Source of the DNA: Kluyvera cryocrescens NBRC 102467
GTDB taxonomy: Bacteria > Pseudomonadota > Gammaproteobacteria > Enterobacterales > Enterobacteriaceae
NCBI RefSeq assembly: GCF_001571285.1
Contig: NZ_BCTM01000036.1
Coordinates: 1-39,729 of the forward strand
Reading direction: 5' to 3'
DNA: 39,729 nucleotides
Every line of letters starts with the position of its first letter. Within the stretch, counting starts at the first letter, position 1. The position numbers and the translations under genes were made by a program. Below the pieces are notes generated by a model. The model searched no databases. It was not told where the DNA came from and saw only the letters and a program-made list of their open reading frames with translations. Below, one piece after another: positions 31,278 through 39,609 of this stretch.

Positions 31278-32488
31278 ATTTACTGCGCAGTATTACCACC
31301 ATTGCCAGCTCGTCGGTCATTTCACAACTGATCGGCGCGCTGTCGATCTGGTTTATCTCCCACAAATACGGCATGGCCGAAGTGGGGATTTACTCACTGA
31401 TTTACAGCATCGTTCTGGTGGGGGCGCAGGTGTGTACTTTTGCGTCGCAGCTGCTCATTCCACGCCAGCCCGATGATGAACAGTTAGCGCGCAACGTGGC
31501 ATTCTGCGTGATACAAAGTGTGCTTATCGCCGCGCCTTACGCGCTGCTCACCGCCTGGCTGTTCCACCTCGACGTGCTGTTCCTCTACCTGTTAACCCTA
31601 AGCTACGCGCTGGTGCTGGTGGCTGAAAACCTGTCGCTGCGTACCGGCAATTACCGTTTCCTGGTCTTTCAGCGCATGATGGTCTCGGTGGTGGTGATCG
31701 CCGCCCTGCTAATCACTTCACGCACCCAGGCGTTCTACTGGCTGTGGACGGCATCCATGCTGGTGCTGATCGTGGGCTGCATCGTGCGCACGTTCCGTCT
31801 CAGCACCCTGCGCTGGTCGCACTGGGGCGTACGCAGCAACGTGGCGTTCTTCTGCGAACACCGCCAGCACCTGAGCAAAGTGGGTACGGCGGAAGTGCTG
31901 GCGATGGTTAACAACAACCTGCCAATCATGTTGATTAACTTCTGGTTCTCCGCGCTGGTTGCCGGTTACTTCTCGGTGGTTATGCGCTTTTGCCTGTCGC
32001 CGGTCACCATCGTCGGCAATGCGGTACGCAACTCGATCTTCTCAAAATGGTCGATGGATTTCCGCAACCACACCTTCAACTATCCGGAATATAAAAAGGT
32101 GCGTCGCCTGCTGCTGGCACTGGCGATCATCTGTACTCTCGGCGTGCTGATCTTCTATCCGCTGGTGATGAAACTGGGCTTTAGCGCAGAGTGGATTGCC
32201 TCGGTGCCATCCTCCCGCTACATCCTGCCGTATCTGTTCCTTGCGCTGGCCATCAGCCCGCTCACCGTTATCGAACTGATTTTTGGCTCCCATTTTTACT
32301 TCCTGCGCATTCAGGTCGAACAGCTGGCCATCACCCTGCTGGCGTTTTTAGTGCTGCCTTACTTCGGCCAAAGCTATCCGATTGCCGTGCTGACTTTCTC
32401 GCTGTTAACGCTGCTGCGCTATCTGTTTATCTGGCGGCAGATGAACCGCCGCGCCTTCTCCCTTAGCCAACAGATGACGCAGCCATGA
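31274..32488 (+). CDS. oligosaccharide flippase (Wzx-like)
   Basis: A polytopic inner-membrane protein of 404 residues with about twelve predicted segments and no soluble domain. The pattern (N-terminal SSVISQLIGALSIWFISHKYGMAEVGIYSLIYSI, and MLINFWFSALVAGYFSVVMRFCLSPVTIVGNAVRN in the middle) is that of polysaccharide-transport flippases of the MOP superfamily. It would carry the undecaprenyl-linked repeat unit to the periplasmic face. It is coupled by ATGA overlaps to both neighbours. Confidence 0.88.
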   Translation: MNLLRSITTIASSSVISQLIGALSIWFISHKYGMAEVGIYSLIYSIVLVGAQVCTFASQLLIPRQPDDEQLARNVAFCVIQSVLIAAPYALLTAWLFHLDVLFLYLLTLSYALVLVAENLSLRTGNYRFLVFQRMMVSVVVIAALLITSRTQAFYWLWTASMLVLIVGCIVRTFRLSTLRWSHWGVRSNVAFFCEHRQHLSKVGTAEVLAMVNNNLPIMLINFWFSALVAGYFSVVMRFCLSPVTIVGNAVRNSIFSKWSMDFRNHTFNYPEYKKVRRLLLALAIICTLGVLIFYPLVMKLGFSAEWIASVPSSRYILPYLFLALAISPLTVIELIFGSHFYFLRIQVEQLAITLLAFLVLPYFGQSYPIAVLTFSLLTLLRYLFIWRQMNRRAFSLSQQMTQP

Positions 32489-33870
32489 GTATCAACAACG
32501 CACTCTGGATCCAGATCTACGCCATCATCACGCTCTGTTTTTGCGGCGTGGTGCAGTACTTCACCGGCATTCTTGCCGTGCTGTGGCTGCCGGTGATTAT
32601 GGCCTTTGTGACGACCGGAATGCTGTTGATGCAAACCCAGCGCACGCCGCTGGCGCTCGATCTGTCGGAAATGATGGTGCTGGTGATTTACCTCTGTTTT
32701 CTGGTGCTGGCTCTCATCAGCACCTTTTTACAGGGCGGCATCACCGTCACCATTATTGGGATTAAAAATGAAGTCGGCATGTCGCTGGTGCTGTTCTGCC
32801 TGCTGCTGGGTTTCTGCCGCGAATCGCAGATTTACCGCATCAGCCGCCTACTGTACTGGATTTTCTACGCCCAGTTCCCGCTGGTTATTTATCAGGTGCT
32901 GATCGTGCTGCCCAAGCGCGTGGCGATGCGCGGCGAAGATGAGAAATGGGACTCGGTGGTTGGCACCTTTGGCGGCGACCCAATGGGCGGCGGCAACACG
33001 GCGGTGATGGGGATGTTTTGTCTGCTGATTATGCTGATGAAGATCTCCGAACTGAAACACGGCGTCACCACCTGGCGTTCCGCCGCGCTGCATATTGGAC
33101 TGGGGTTCCTGCTGTGCATCCTCGGCGAAGTGAAATTCATCATCCTGCTGTCGCCGTTTATGCTGGCGCTGGTCTGGAGCATGCCCTCGTGGGTCAACGG
33201 CGTCAGTAAAGTCACGCTGAAAAACCTGCTGGTGATTTTCGCGGTGATGGGCGGGCTTATTACGCTGGCGATTATGGTCCTCGCGGCGGGCTACTCATCG
33301 GCGTTTGGCGGCGAAGCGGGTAAAAGCTCGTTCAGCATTTTCCTCGACTCGCTCGACTATATTTTTGATACCAACTACATCATGGCTGCCACCGGTGAGC
33401 TGGGCCGCCTGACGACGATTTTCTTCTGGGCGCGCCACAGCGACATGTGGGGCATTTCCAGCATGCTGTTTGGCTACGGTTTGAATGCCACCAACAGCGG
33501 CAGCGCCGTCTCCGCAGGCTACCTGAACATCATCTTCCGTCTGGTTCTCGATTCCACCTCGCTGAGCATGCTGCTTTGGGAGGTGGGCATCGTCGGCACC
33601 GTGCTGTTTATCAGCCTGCTGCTGTGGATTGTGTGCATCACCTGGCCGCGTCCGATGCTGGAGCTCAGCGAGCTGGATCGCGAGGACGTGCGGCTGCTGT
33701 GCTACGGCCCGGCTTTCACCGTGTTTATCATCGCCTGCCTGCTCAGCCTGCCCTACAGCCAGACGTTGATGATTATCCCTTTATTACAGTTCCTGTTTTA
33801 CCTGACGAGCGGCTCGGCGCTGGTGATCCGACGCACCGTCCATCGTTCAATCCGGAGAGAGTATGAATAA
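32485..33870 (+). CDS. polysaccharide polymerase (Wzy-like)
   Basis: A polytopic inner-membrane protein, 461 residues, with about ten to twelve hydrophobic segments and one larger periplasmic loop between residues about 150 and 330 (EKWDSVVGTFGGDPMGGGNT and the stretch around GGEAGKSSF). Wzy proteins are poorly conserved, and the call rests on topology, on position after wzx in the operon, and on the absence of another polymerase candidate. An O-antigen ligase (WaaL-like) would look similar. It overlaps wzx by ATGA and the next gene by 8 nt. Confidence 0.82.
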   Translation: MSINNALWIQIYAIITLCFCGVVQYFTGILAVLWLPVIMAFVTTGMLLMQTQRTPLALDLSEMMVLVIYLCFLVLALISTFLQGGITVTIIGIKNEVGMSLVLFCLLLGFCRESQIYRISRLLYWIFYAQFPLVIYQVLIVLPKRVAMRGEDEKWDSVVGTFGGDPMGGGNTAVMGMFCLLIMLMKISELKHGVTTWRSAALHIGLGFLLCILGEVKFIILLSPFMLALVWSMPSWVNGVSKVTLKNLLVIFAVMGGLITLAIMVLAAGYSSAFGGEAGKSSFSIFLDSLDYIFDTNYIMAATGELGRLTTIFFWARHSDMWGISSMLFGYGLNATNSGSAVSAGYLNIIFRLVLDSTSLSMLLWEVGIVGTVLFISLLLWIVCITWPRPMLELSELDREDVRLLCYGPAFTVFIIACLLSLPYSQTLMIIPLLQFLFYLTSGSALVIRRTVHRSIRREYE

Positions 33871-34867
33871 CTCGCCTTTTATAACCGCCAGCATTAAGAC
33901 CTTTAATGAGGCAAAGGGCATTGAGAAGACTATCGACAGCATCGACCGTCAGCTGGCGGCCTATCCTCACGAAATCATCGTGGCGGACAGCCTGTCGACC
34001 GACAACACTCGCGAACTGGCCAGCGCCAAAGGCGTGACGGTGGTGTCGCTGGTTCATCCGGAAGAGCGCTGCTGCGGCGTCGGCCACCAGCTCGGCTATT
34101 TGCACAGCCAGGGCGAGTTTTTGCTGCTGATGGACGGTGACATGGAGCTGGAAGAGGGGTTCATTGATGCCGCAGTGGCGTTTTTGCAGGCCAATCCTGA
34201 ATACGCCGGCGTGGCGGGTCGGGTGACGATGGATGAAGGCAGCAACTACGAGTTTAAGTCCCGTAATCAGCGCATTCACAAAATCTACCCGCTGGGTGAC
34301 TGCGACCATCTGGGCGGCGGCGGGCTGTATCGCCGTAGCGCCATCGAAAAAGTCGGCTATCTGACCCATCGCGGCCTACACGGCTATGAAGAGGCCGAAC
34401 TGGGGCTGCGCTTGCTCCACGCGGGCTACAAACTGCACCGGCTCGACGTCCCCTACTTCAGCCATACCTCGCACGTGATGTCGACCTTCACCATGCTGCG
34501 CTACCGTTGGCGAAGCCGCTTCCTCAGCGGCCCGGGTGAACTGCTGCGCAGTTCATGGGGCAAACCGTGGTTTCGCGATGCGCTCAAAATCACCCGTAAC
34601 GAAGCCATTTTTACCCTCTACTGGCTGGTGGTGCTGGCGACGCTGCTGAGCGGGCATTTTGCGCTCTTCGGGCTGTCTCTGCTGCCGCTGGTGCTGTTTG
34701 TGTTGTTAAAAACCGTTAAAAACCGCTCGCTGCTGGCAGGCCTACACAGCGTGCTGAACCTGAGCGCCTTTTCCGCCGGGTTAATACGTGGCCTGCTCAC
34801 GCCGCTGCCAAACCCGCAGGAACCACCAGAAAATACCGTTGTTAGTCATCAGGATATCGAAAAATGA
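33863..34867 (+). CDS. family 2 glycosyltransferase
   Basis: The protein has 334 residues: an N-terminal GT-A fold (about 5-220) with TASIKTFNEAKGIEKTIDSI, the nucleotide-sugar/metal motif LLMDGDMEL, and GLHGYEEAELGLRL in the acceptor region, where the catalytic Asp is replaced by Glu-rich EEAE. Two hydrophobic segments at about 250-290 anchor it to the inner membrane. It adds one sugar to the lipid-linked unit; donor and linkage are not readable. An RBS (GGAGAG) precedes the ATG inside the wzy end. Confidence 0.88.
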   Translation: MNNSPFITASIKTFNEAKGIEKTIDSIDRQLAAYPHEIIVADSLSTDNTRELASAKGVTVVSLVHPEERCCGVGHQLGYLHSQGEFLLLMDGDMELEEGFIDAAVAFLQANPEYAGVAGRVTMDEGSNYEFKSRNQRIHKIYPLGDCDHLGGGGLYRRSAIEKVGYLTHRGLHGYEEAELGLRLLHAGYKLHRLDVPYFSHTSHVMSTFTMLRYRWRSRFLSGPGELLRSSWGKPWFRDALKITRNEAIFTLYWLVVLATLLSGHFALFGLSLLPLVLFVLLKTVKNRSLLAGLHSVLNLSAFSAGLIRGLLTPLPNPQEPPENTVVSHQDIEK

Positions 34868-36084
34868 AAGTGCTCCTCGTCAATAAATTCTTTTTCATCA
34901 AAGGGGGCGCGGAGACCGTCTACTTTCAGGAGCGTGACCATTTAAAAGCGGCCGGCGTTCAGGTGATGGATTTCTCCATGCAGCATGAGAAAAACCTCCC
35001 TTCTAACTACGCCAAATGGTTCGTCAGTAACGTCGATTACCACGGCAACAGCGGGATTGGCGGCAAGATCAAGACCGCCATCGATTTTATTCACAATGCT
35101 GAAGCGTGCCGCAAATTCAACGATTTGCTGCTCAGCGAAAAGCCGGACATCGTCCATTTTCACAATATTTATCACCAGTTAACGCCGTCGATCATCGCCA
35201 TCGCCAAACGCTTCGGCTGCAAAACCGTATTGACCGCGCATGACTATAAAATCGTCTGCCCGTCCTACACCATGCTGCGCGACGGGCACGTCTGCGATGC
35301 CTGCCTGAAAGGTTCGGTGTGGAATGCCTTCCGCTACCGCTGCCAGGAGGGTTCCGCCGGGAAAAGTCTGCTGCTGTCACTGGAAGCCACCTGGCAGGAT
35401 ATCGCGCGTAACTATCACAAACTGGATGCGATCGTCTCGCCAAGTGCCTTTTTGCGCGAACAGCTGATTCGCAAAATCACCGACGTTCCCGTTGAGGTAA
35501 TCGTCAACGGTATCGATGACACTAAACCTATCGGCGATACCCGCGACGACGGCTACTTCCTGTTTATCGGCCGACTTAGCCGCGAAAAAGGGGTTGCCAC
35601 GCTGGCTCAGGCGCATCAGCAAATGCAGCATCCGCTGCCGCTGAAAATCGCCGGTGATGGCCCGCTGTATCAGGATCTGCGCACCCGCTTCCCGCAGGCC
35701 GAGTTCCTCGGCTATCAGCAGCAGGGCGAAGGTCTCAATGATCTGATTCGCCATGCCCGCGCGGTGATTGTCCCTTCCGAGTACTACGAGAACTGCTCGA
35801 TGTCGGTTCTTGAGGCCATGTCCTTCGCCAAGCCGGTGGTGGGTGGCGATATCGGCGGTATTCCTGAACAGGTGCGTGATGGTCAGGAAGGACGCCTGTT
35901 TGAGCCAGGTAACGTGAGTGCACTAGCGACAATCCTCGATGACCTGGCACAAAACCCTGAACTGGCCCGTGAGCTAGGGCTGCGCGCCCGCCAGCGGCTG
36001 GAAAATAAATACGCCCTGCGAGTGCACATGGATGCGCTGATGGCGCTGTATCAGAAACTGTTAAATGGACTCTCACATGACTAA
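34864..36084 (+). CDS. family 4 glycosyltransferase
   Basis: A cytosolic GT-B enzyme of 406 residues. The N-terminal domain begins VLLVNKFFFIKGGAETVYFQ with the glycine-rich loop, then VHFHNIYHQ and TAHDYKIVCPSYTML, followed by a Cys pair (HVCDACLKG) seen in one subgroup of GT4 proteins. The C-terminal nucleotide-binding domain has FIGRLSREKG and the EX7E motif in PSEYYENCSMSVLEAMSFAKPVVG. It retains the donor configuration as a GT4 enzyme. It overlaps both neighbours (ATGA before, 8 nt after), so it is part of the same transcript. Confidence 0.92.
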   Translation: MKVLLVNKFFFIKGGAETVYFQERDHLKAAGVQVMDFSMQHEKNLPSNYAKWFVSNVDYHGNSGIGGKIKTAIDFIHNAEACRKFNDLLLSEKPDIVHFHNIYHQLTPSIIAIAKRFGCKTVLTAHDYKIVCPSYTMLRDGHVCDACLKGSVWNAFRYRCQEGSAGKSLLLSLEATWQDIARNYHKLDAIVSPSAFLREQLIRKITDVPVEVIVNGIDDTKPIGDTRDDGYFLFIGRLSREKGVATLAQAHQQMQHPLPLKIAGDGPLYQDLRTRFPQAEFLGYQQQGEGLNDLIRHARAVIVPSEYYENCSMSVLEAMSFAKPVVGGDIGGIPEQVRDGQEGRLFEPGNVSALATILDDLAQNPELARELGLRARQRLENKYALRVHMDALMALYQKLLNGLSHD

Positions 36085-37192
36085 GCGCATCACGGTGCTC
36101 GGAACGCGCGGGATCCCCGACGTCTTAGGCGGCGTGGAAACGCACTGCCAGAACCTCTACCCCGCCATCAAGGCGCAGAATGATGTCGATATTTGCGTTA
36201 TCGCCCGCTCTCCCTACGTCCCCTATCGCCGCAGCAGCTATAAGGGCGTGAAAACGCGGGCCATCTGGGCACCGAAGAAAAAATCGCTGGAGGCTATCGT
36301 CCATTCGACGCTTGCCGCACTCGCCTCTCGCTTTGATGGCTCCGACATTGTGCATGTCCACGCCATCGGGCCAGGGTTAGTGGTACCGCTTCTGCGCCTG
36401 ATGGGCAAAAAAGTGGTCTTTACCCATCACGGCCCGGATTATGACCGACAAAAATGGGGTGATTTTGCCCGTAAAACGCTGATGCTCGGCGAGCGCTGGG
36501 CGGTGAAATACGCCAACGAGGTGATCGTCATCTCCGAGGTCATCAACAATCTGATCAAAGAGAAACATGGCCGCACCGACGCGCACGTCATCCCTAACGG
36601 AGCCAATCCGCCGGCGCCGGTGAACCCGAATACCATCGATGAGATCCTGGCGAAATACGGTTTGCGCCGGGGTGAATATGTGGTGGCGGTCAGCCGTTTT
36701 GTCGAAGAAAAAGGGCTGCACGATCTGATTGCCGGCTGGAAACAGGCCGATGTCAATTGGCCGCTGGTGCTGGTTGGCGATGCCGATCACCCAACGCTAT
36801 ACAGCGAAAAGCTTAAGCATCTGGCGCAGGAAACGCCGGGGGTGATCCTGACCGGATTTGTCAGCGGCACCACGCTGCAGGCGGTGTTTTCACAGGCGCG
36901 CCTATTTGCAATGACCTCCTACCACGAAGGGCTGCCTATTGCGCTACTGGAGGCGATGTCCTACTCACTGCCGGCGGTGGTCAGCGATATTCCCGCCAAC
37001 CTTGAAGTCGGCCTGGAAGCCGATGCTTATTTCCCGGTGGGGGATGTCGCCGCGCTGGCGCTGAAAATTGCTGAGCGCATCGACCAACCTCGTCAGGATT
37101 ACCAAAGCTACCTGAGCCGATATAACTGGGATACTATTGCTAAGCACACCATGCAGGTTTATCAACAGATACTCAATAAATCAACAGGTTAA
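36077..37192 (+). CDS. family 4 glycosyltransferase
   Basis: A second GT-B enzyme, 371 residues from the ATG at 36077 (MTKRITVLGTRGIPDVLGG, the standard beginning of this GT4/DUF1972 subgroup). The open frame also has an ATG at 36065, which has no ribosome site. HVHAIGPGLVVPLLR and FTHHGPDYDRQKWG are in the N-terminal domain. VSRFVEEKGLHDLI and the EX7E motif in SYHEGLPIALLEAMSYSLPAVVSD are in the C-terminal domain. Many relatives transfer rhamnose or glucose; the donor here is unknown. Confidence 0.92.
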   Translation: MTKRITVLGTRGIPDVLGGVETHCQNLYPAIKAQNDVDICVIARSPYVPYRRSSYKGVKTRAIWAPKKKSLEAIVHSTLAALASRFDGSDIVHVHAIGPGLVVPLLRLMGKKVVFTHHGPDYDRQKWGDFARKTLMLGERWAVKYANEVIVISEVINNLIKEKHGRTDAHVIPNGANPPAPVNPNTIDEILAKYGLRRGEYVVAVSRFVEEKGLHDLIAGWKQADVNWPLVLVGDADHPTLYSEKLKHLAQETPGVILTGFVSGTTLQAVFSQARLFAMTSYHEGLPIALLEAMSYSLPAVVSDIPANLEVGLEADAYFPVGDVAALALKIAERIDQPRQDYQSYLSRYNWDTIAKHTMQVYQQILNKSTG

Positions 37193-37194
37193 TT

Positions 37195-37605
37195 TTGGAC
37201 AACTCTGACAAACAGCAACGCGTTCTGGACAGTTTTTATCGTTCTCTGGACCAGAAAACGCTCGACTCTTTGAGCGACGAACAGAAGCAGGCAGTGGAAA
37301 ATGCCGTACTGGATATCACTCTGGTAACGCCGCACAAGGTGGATTTCCGCCGCAGCATTCCGCTGTTCACCCGGCGCTATTATTTGGTGTTCTTATTCGG
37401 TCGCGACTTCCGTCGCCGCCCGCGCGAAGAGTCCACCGTACGTCGCCTGTTCGCCTCTTTGCTGGTTGTATTGGTACTTATTCTCGGGCTGGGATCGCTG
37501 TTTATCACGCTGTATCTGATTAAATCCTGGCTCGGTATCGACATTTTCCAGAACTACCATCTGGGACTTTGGGACTGGATATTAAATCACCGCCAGTCTC
37601 TTTAA
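37195..37605 (+). CDS. small membrane protein of the exopolysaccharide operon, unknown
   Basis: The protein has 136 residues and starts at a TTG only two bases after the preceding stop; no ATG or GTG gives a better start. The N-terminal 50 residues are acidic/helical, residues 51-84 are strongly basic (FRRSIPLFTRRYYLVFLFGRD, FRRRPREESTVRR), and one clear membrane segment follows at about 85-109, ending in an aromatic tail (GLWDWILNH). A cytosolic N-terminus is predicted by the positive-inside rule. I recognise no family. Its place between the last glycosyltransferase and the secreted DUF4832 protein suggests an accessory role in polymer assembly or regulation. Confidence 0.75.
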   Translation: MDNSDKQQRVLDSFYRSLDQKTLDSLSDEQKQAVENAVLDITLVTPHKVDFRRSIPLFTRRYYLVFLFGRDFRRRPREESTVRRLFASLLVVLVLILGLGSLFITLYLIKSWLGIDIFQNYHLGLWDWILNHRQSL

Positions 37606-37622
37606 CTTGTAAGGAGTGCACC

Positions 37623-39056
37623 ATGCGCTGCCAGACTCTCGGTTCAGGCAGAATCATCCCGCTCATCTTCGCCCTCGGCGCGTTTGCTTTTGTTTCATCA
37701 TCGGCACACGCACAGGGCGATGAAAAGCAAACCACCGTTCATCCTCAGGCCATCAGCGGCCCGCTGACCAACCCCGGTAATGGGATAGCGAGTTTTCACG
37801 ACGGTTATGGCGAGCGCCTGCCGCACTCACGTTATCCGGATACCGGCATTGAGTATCAGCGTTTTTACTGGAACGATCTCGAACCGGTTGAGGGGCAGTA
37901 CAATTTTGCGCTGATCGATAACGCCTTTGCCGTTGCGGCGCACCATCACCCGGCGATGAACGTGGGCCTGCGCTTTATGACGCTGGAAGAGCCCGATTCC
38001 GGTTCGCGCATTCCCGCCTGGCTTATCAAAAAAGGGATCAAAGGTAGCTGGACTTCGGATGGCAAAACCTTCGTTCCTGACCTCGACGATCCGCTTTTTA
38101 TCGAATATGCCCAAAAGCTATTGAATGCCTTTGGCAAACGCTATGACGGCAACCCTGAGCTTGCCTACCTCGATATCGGCATGGTGGGGTCATGGGGTGA
38201 ATGGCACAACAGCAATTTCCCGAACGTGAAACCGCTGCTTGAACGCTATTCACCCGCACAGCTCAATCGCTACGTGGATATGCACTTTGCCGCCTTCCCG
38301 CACACGCCGAAAATCATGCTAATAAGCGGCGGCGAAACGCTCGCCTATGCGGTAGAAAAAGGGGCCGGCTGGCGCGCCGACTGCTGGGGCGACTGGCATA
38401 ATTTCACCCATGACTGGAGCCATATGCGCGATGATTACCCGCCGCGCCTCGCCGCCGCCCAGGCAACCTTCACCGGTTTCAATGACGGCTGGCAAAAAGC
38501 CCCGGTCAGCCTTGAGATTTGCGGCTACATGGCGGAATGGCAGTCGGTGCAGCACTATACGCGTGAACAGGTACAGGCCACGTTCAACTGGGCGCTCAAG
38601 CACCATGCCAGTACGTTGAACCTGAAATCCCGCGAAGTCCCCGCGCTTTATCGCGATATCGTCGATAAGGCGCTGGAGAAAATCGGCTACCGCTTCCGCG
38701 TCACTTCACTGACTCACGATACCGTAGGCCATGCGGGCGAGCCGCTCGCGCTGGCTACCGAGTGGTCAAACGACGGCGTTGCCCCCATTTACCTCCGCTA
38801 TCGCGTGGCATGGCGACTCCAGGACGCCGATGAAACCACCGTCCAGCAATCGCTGACCGATGATGATATTCGCCAGTGGCTGCCCGGCACGCAGCGCACG
38901 CAGTTCACGCTGCCGGTGCCGCCGACGCTCAAGCCCGGGCAATATCATCTCGACGTCGCGCTGGTCGATGCGTCTCAACAGTCGCGCATTAAGCTAGCCA
39001 ATAAAGGTCTGCGCAGCGATGGTTGGTACCGCCTATCGTCGGTCACTATTCAATAA
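37623..39056 (+). CDS. secreted DUF4832 / glycoside hydrolase-like protein
   Basis: The precursor has 477 residues from the ATG at 37623, preceded by AAGGAG at 6 nt; an in-frame TTG at 37569 is rejected. A signal peptide (IIPLIFALGAFAFVSSSAHA) predicts export to the periplasm or outside. Residues about 45-340 look like a TIM-barrel glycosidase: YQRFYWNDLEPVEGQYNF is the typical strand-2 pattern, and GMVGSWGEWH (Glu193) resembles an acid/base site. The C-terminal part (about 345-477) is a beta-sandwich consistent with DUF4832. It probably trims, cleaves or modifies the polymer made by this operon. An active second Glu is not certain from sequence alone (Glu in LISGGETLAY is a candidate). Confidence 0.78.
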   Translation: MRCQTLGSGRIIPLIFALGAFAFVSSSAHAQGDEKQTTVHPQAISGPLTNPGNGIASFHDGYGERLPHSRYPDTGIEYQRFYWNDLEPVEGQYNFALIDNAFAVAAHHHPAMNVGLRFMTLEEPDSGSRIPAWLIKKGIKGSWTSDGKTFVPDLDDPLFIEYAQKLLNAFGKRYDGNPELAYLDIGMVGSWGEWHNSNFPNVKPLLERYSPAQLNRYVDMHFAAFPHTPKIMLISGGETLAYAVEKGAGWRADCWGDWHNFTHDWSHMRDDYPPRLAAAQATFTGFNDGWQKAPVSLEICGYMAEWQSVQHYTREQVQATFNWALKHHASTLNLKSREVPALYRDIVDKALEKIGYRFRVTSLTHDTVGHAGEPLALATEWSNDGVAPIYLRYRVAWRLQDADETTVQQSLTDDDIRQWLPGTQRTQFTLPVPPTLKPGQYHLDVALVDASQQSRIKLANKGLRSDGWYRLSSVTIQ

Positions 39057-39068
39057 GAGGTCCTGAAC

Positions 39069-39584
39069 ATGGCAACGAATATGCAGCGTGCATGGCGAGA
39101 AATTGCCGACGCCGGCGCCTTAAAATCTAAACTGGTGATCCTGCTCTACCGCATGTCCACGCTGTGGCGCAGTCGCAATCCGCTCGCCAAACTGCTGGGA
39201 CTGCCGTTTGTTCTCCTCAATAAGCTGATTGCCGAATGCCTGTTTAGCGTTGAAATTCCGCACCATGCGCGCATTGGCTACGGGCTGAAAATTTTCCATC
39301 CGCACGCGGTAGTGATTGGCCGCGATGTGGTGATTGGCGAGAACTGCACGCTGCGCCAGGGCGTGACTATCGGCAACGTCACGCACCGCGACGGGCGCAT
39401 CAGCGCCAGTCCGGTGTTAGGTAACGACGTCGAGTTTGGTGCCAATGCAGTGGTGATTGGCGCGGTAACCATTGGCGACGGAGCGACGATTGGCGCGGGT
39501 ACCGTGGTGACCAAAGATCTGCCGGCGGGAGCCGTCGCCGTTGGCGCGGGGTTTAGGGTGCTGTCGCCGCGTGGGGAGGCATAG
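39069..39584 (+). CDS. serine acetyltransferase-like acyltransferase
   Basis: The protein has 171 residues with GAGG about 8 nt before the ATG. A helical N-terminal part (1-65) precedes a left-handed beta-helix built from hexapeptide repeats (about 68-160; IGYGLKIFHPHAVVIGRDVVIGENCTLRQGVTIGN). The HPHAV/GVTIGN patterns are those of CysE/WcaB-type O-acetyltransferases. It is much shorter than CysE (about 273), so serine is an unlikely substrate, and O-acetylation of the repeat unit using acetyl-CoA is the natural reading. It is the last gene of the operon, 12 bp after the DUF4832 gene. Confidence 0.9.
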   Translation: MATNMQRAWREIADAGALKSKLVILLYRMSTLWRSRNPLAKLLGLPFVLLNKLIAECLFSVEIPHHARIGYGLKIFHPHAVVIGRDVVIGENCTLRQGVTIGNVTHRDGRISASPVLGNDVEFGANAVVIGAVTIGDGATIGAGTVVTKDLPAGAVAVGAGFRVLSPRGEA

Positions 39585-39609
39585 TCTCAGCCGTTTGCGT
39601 GGCTAAGTT

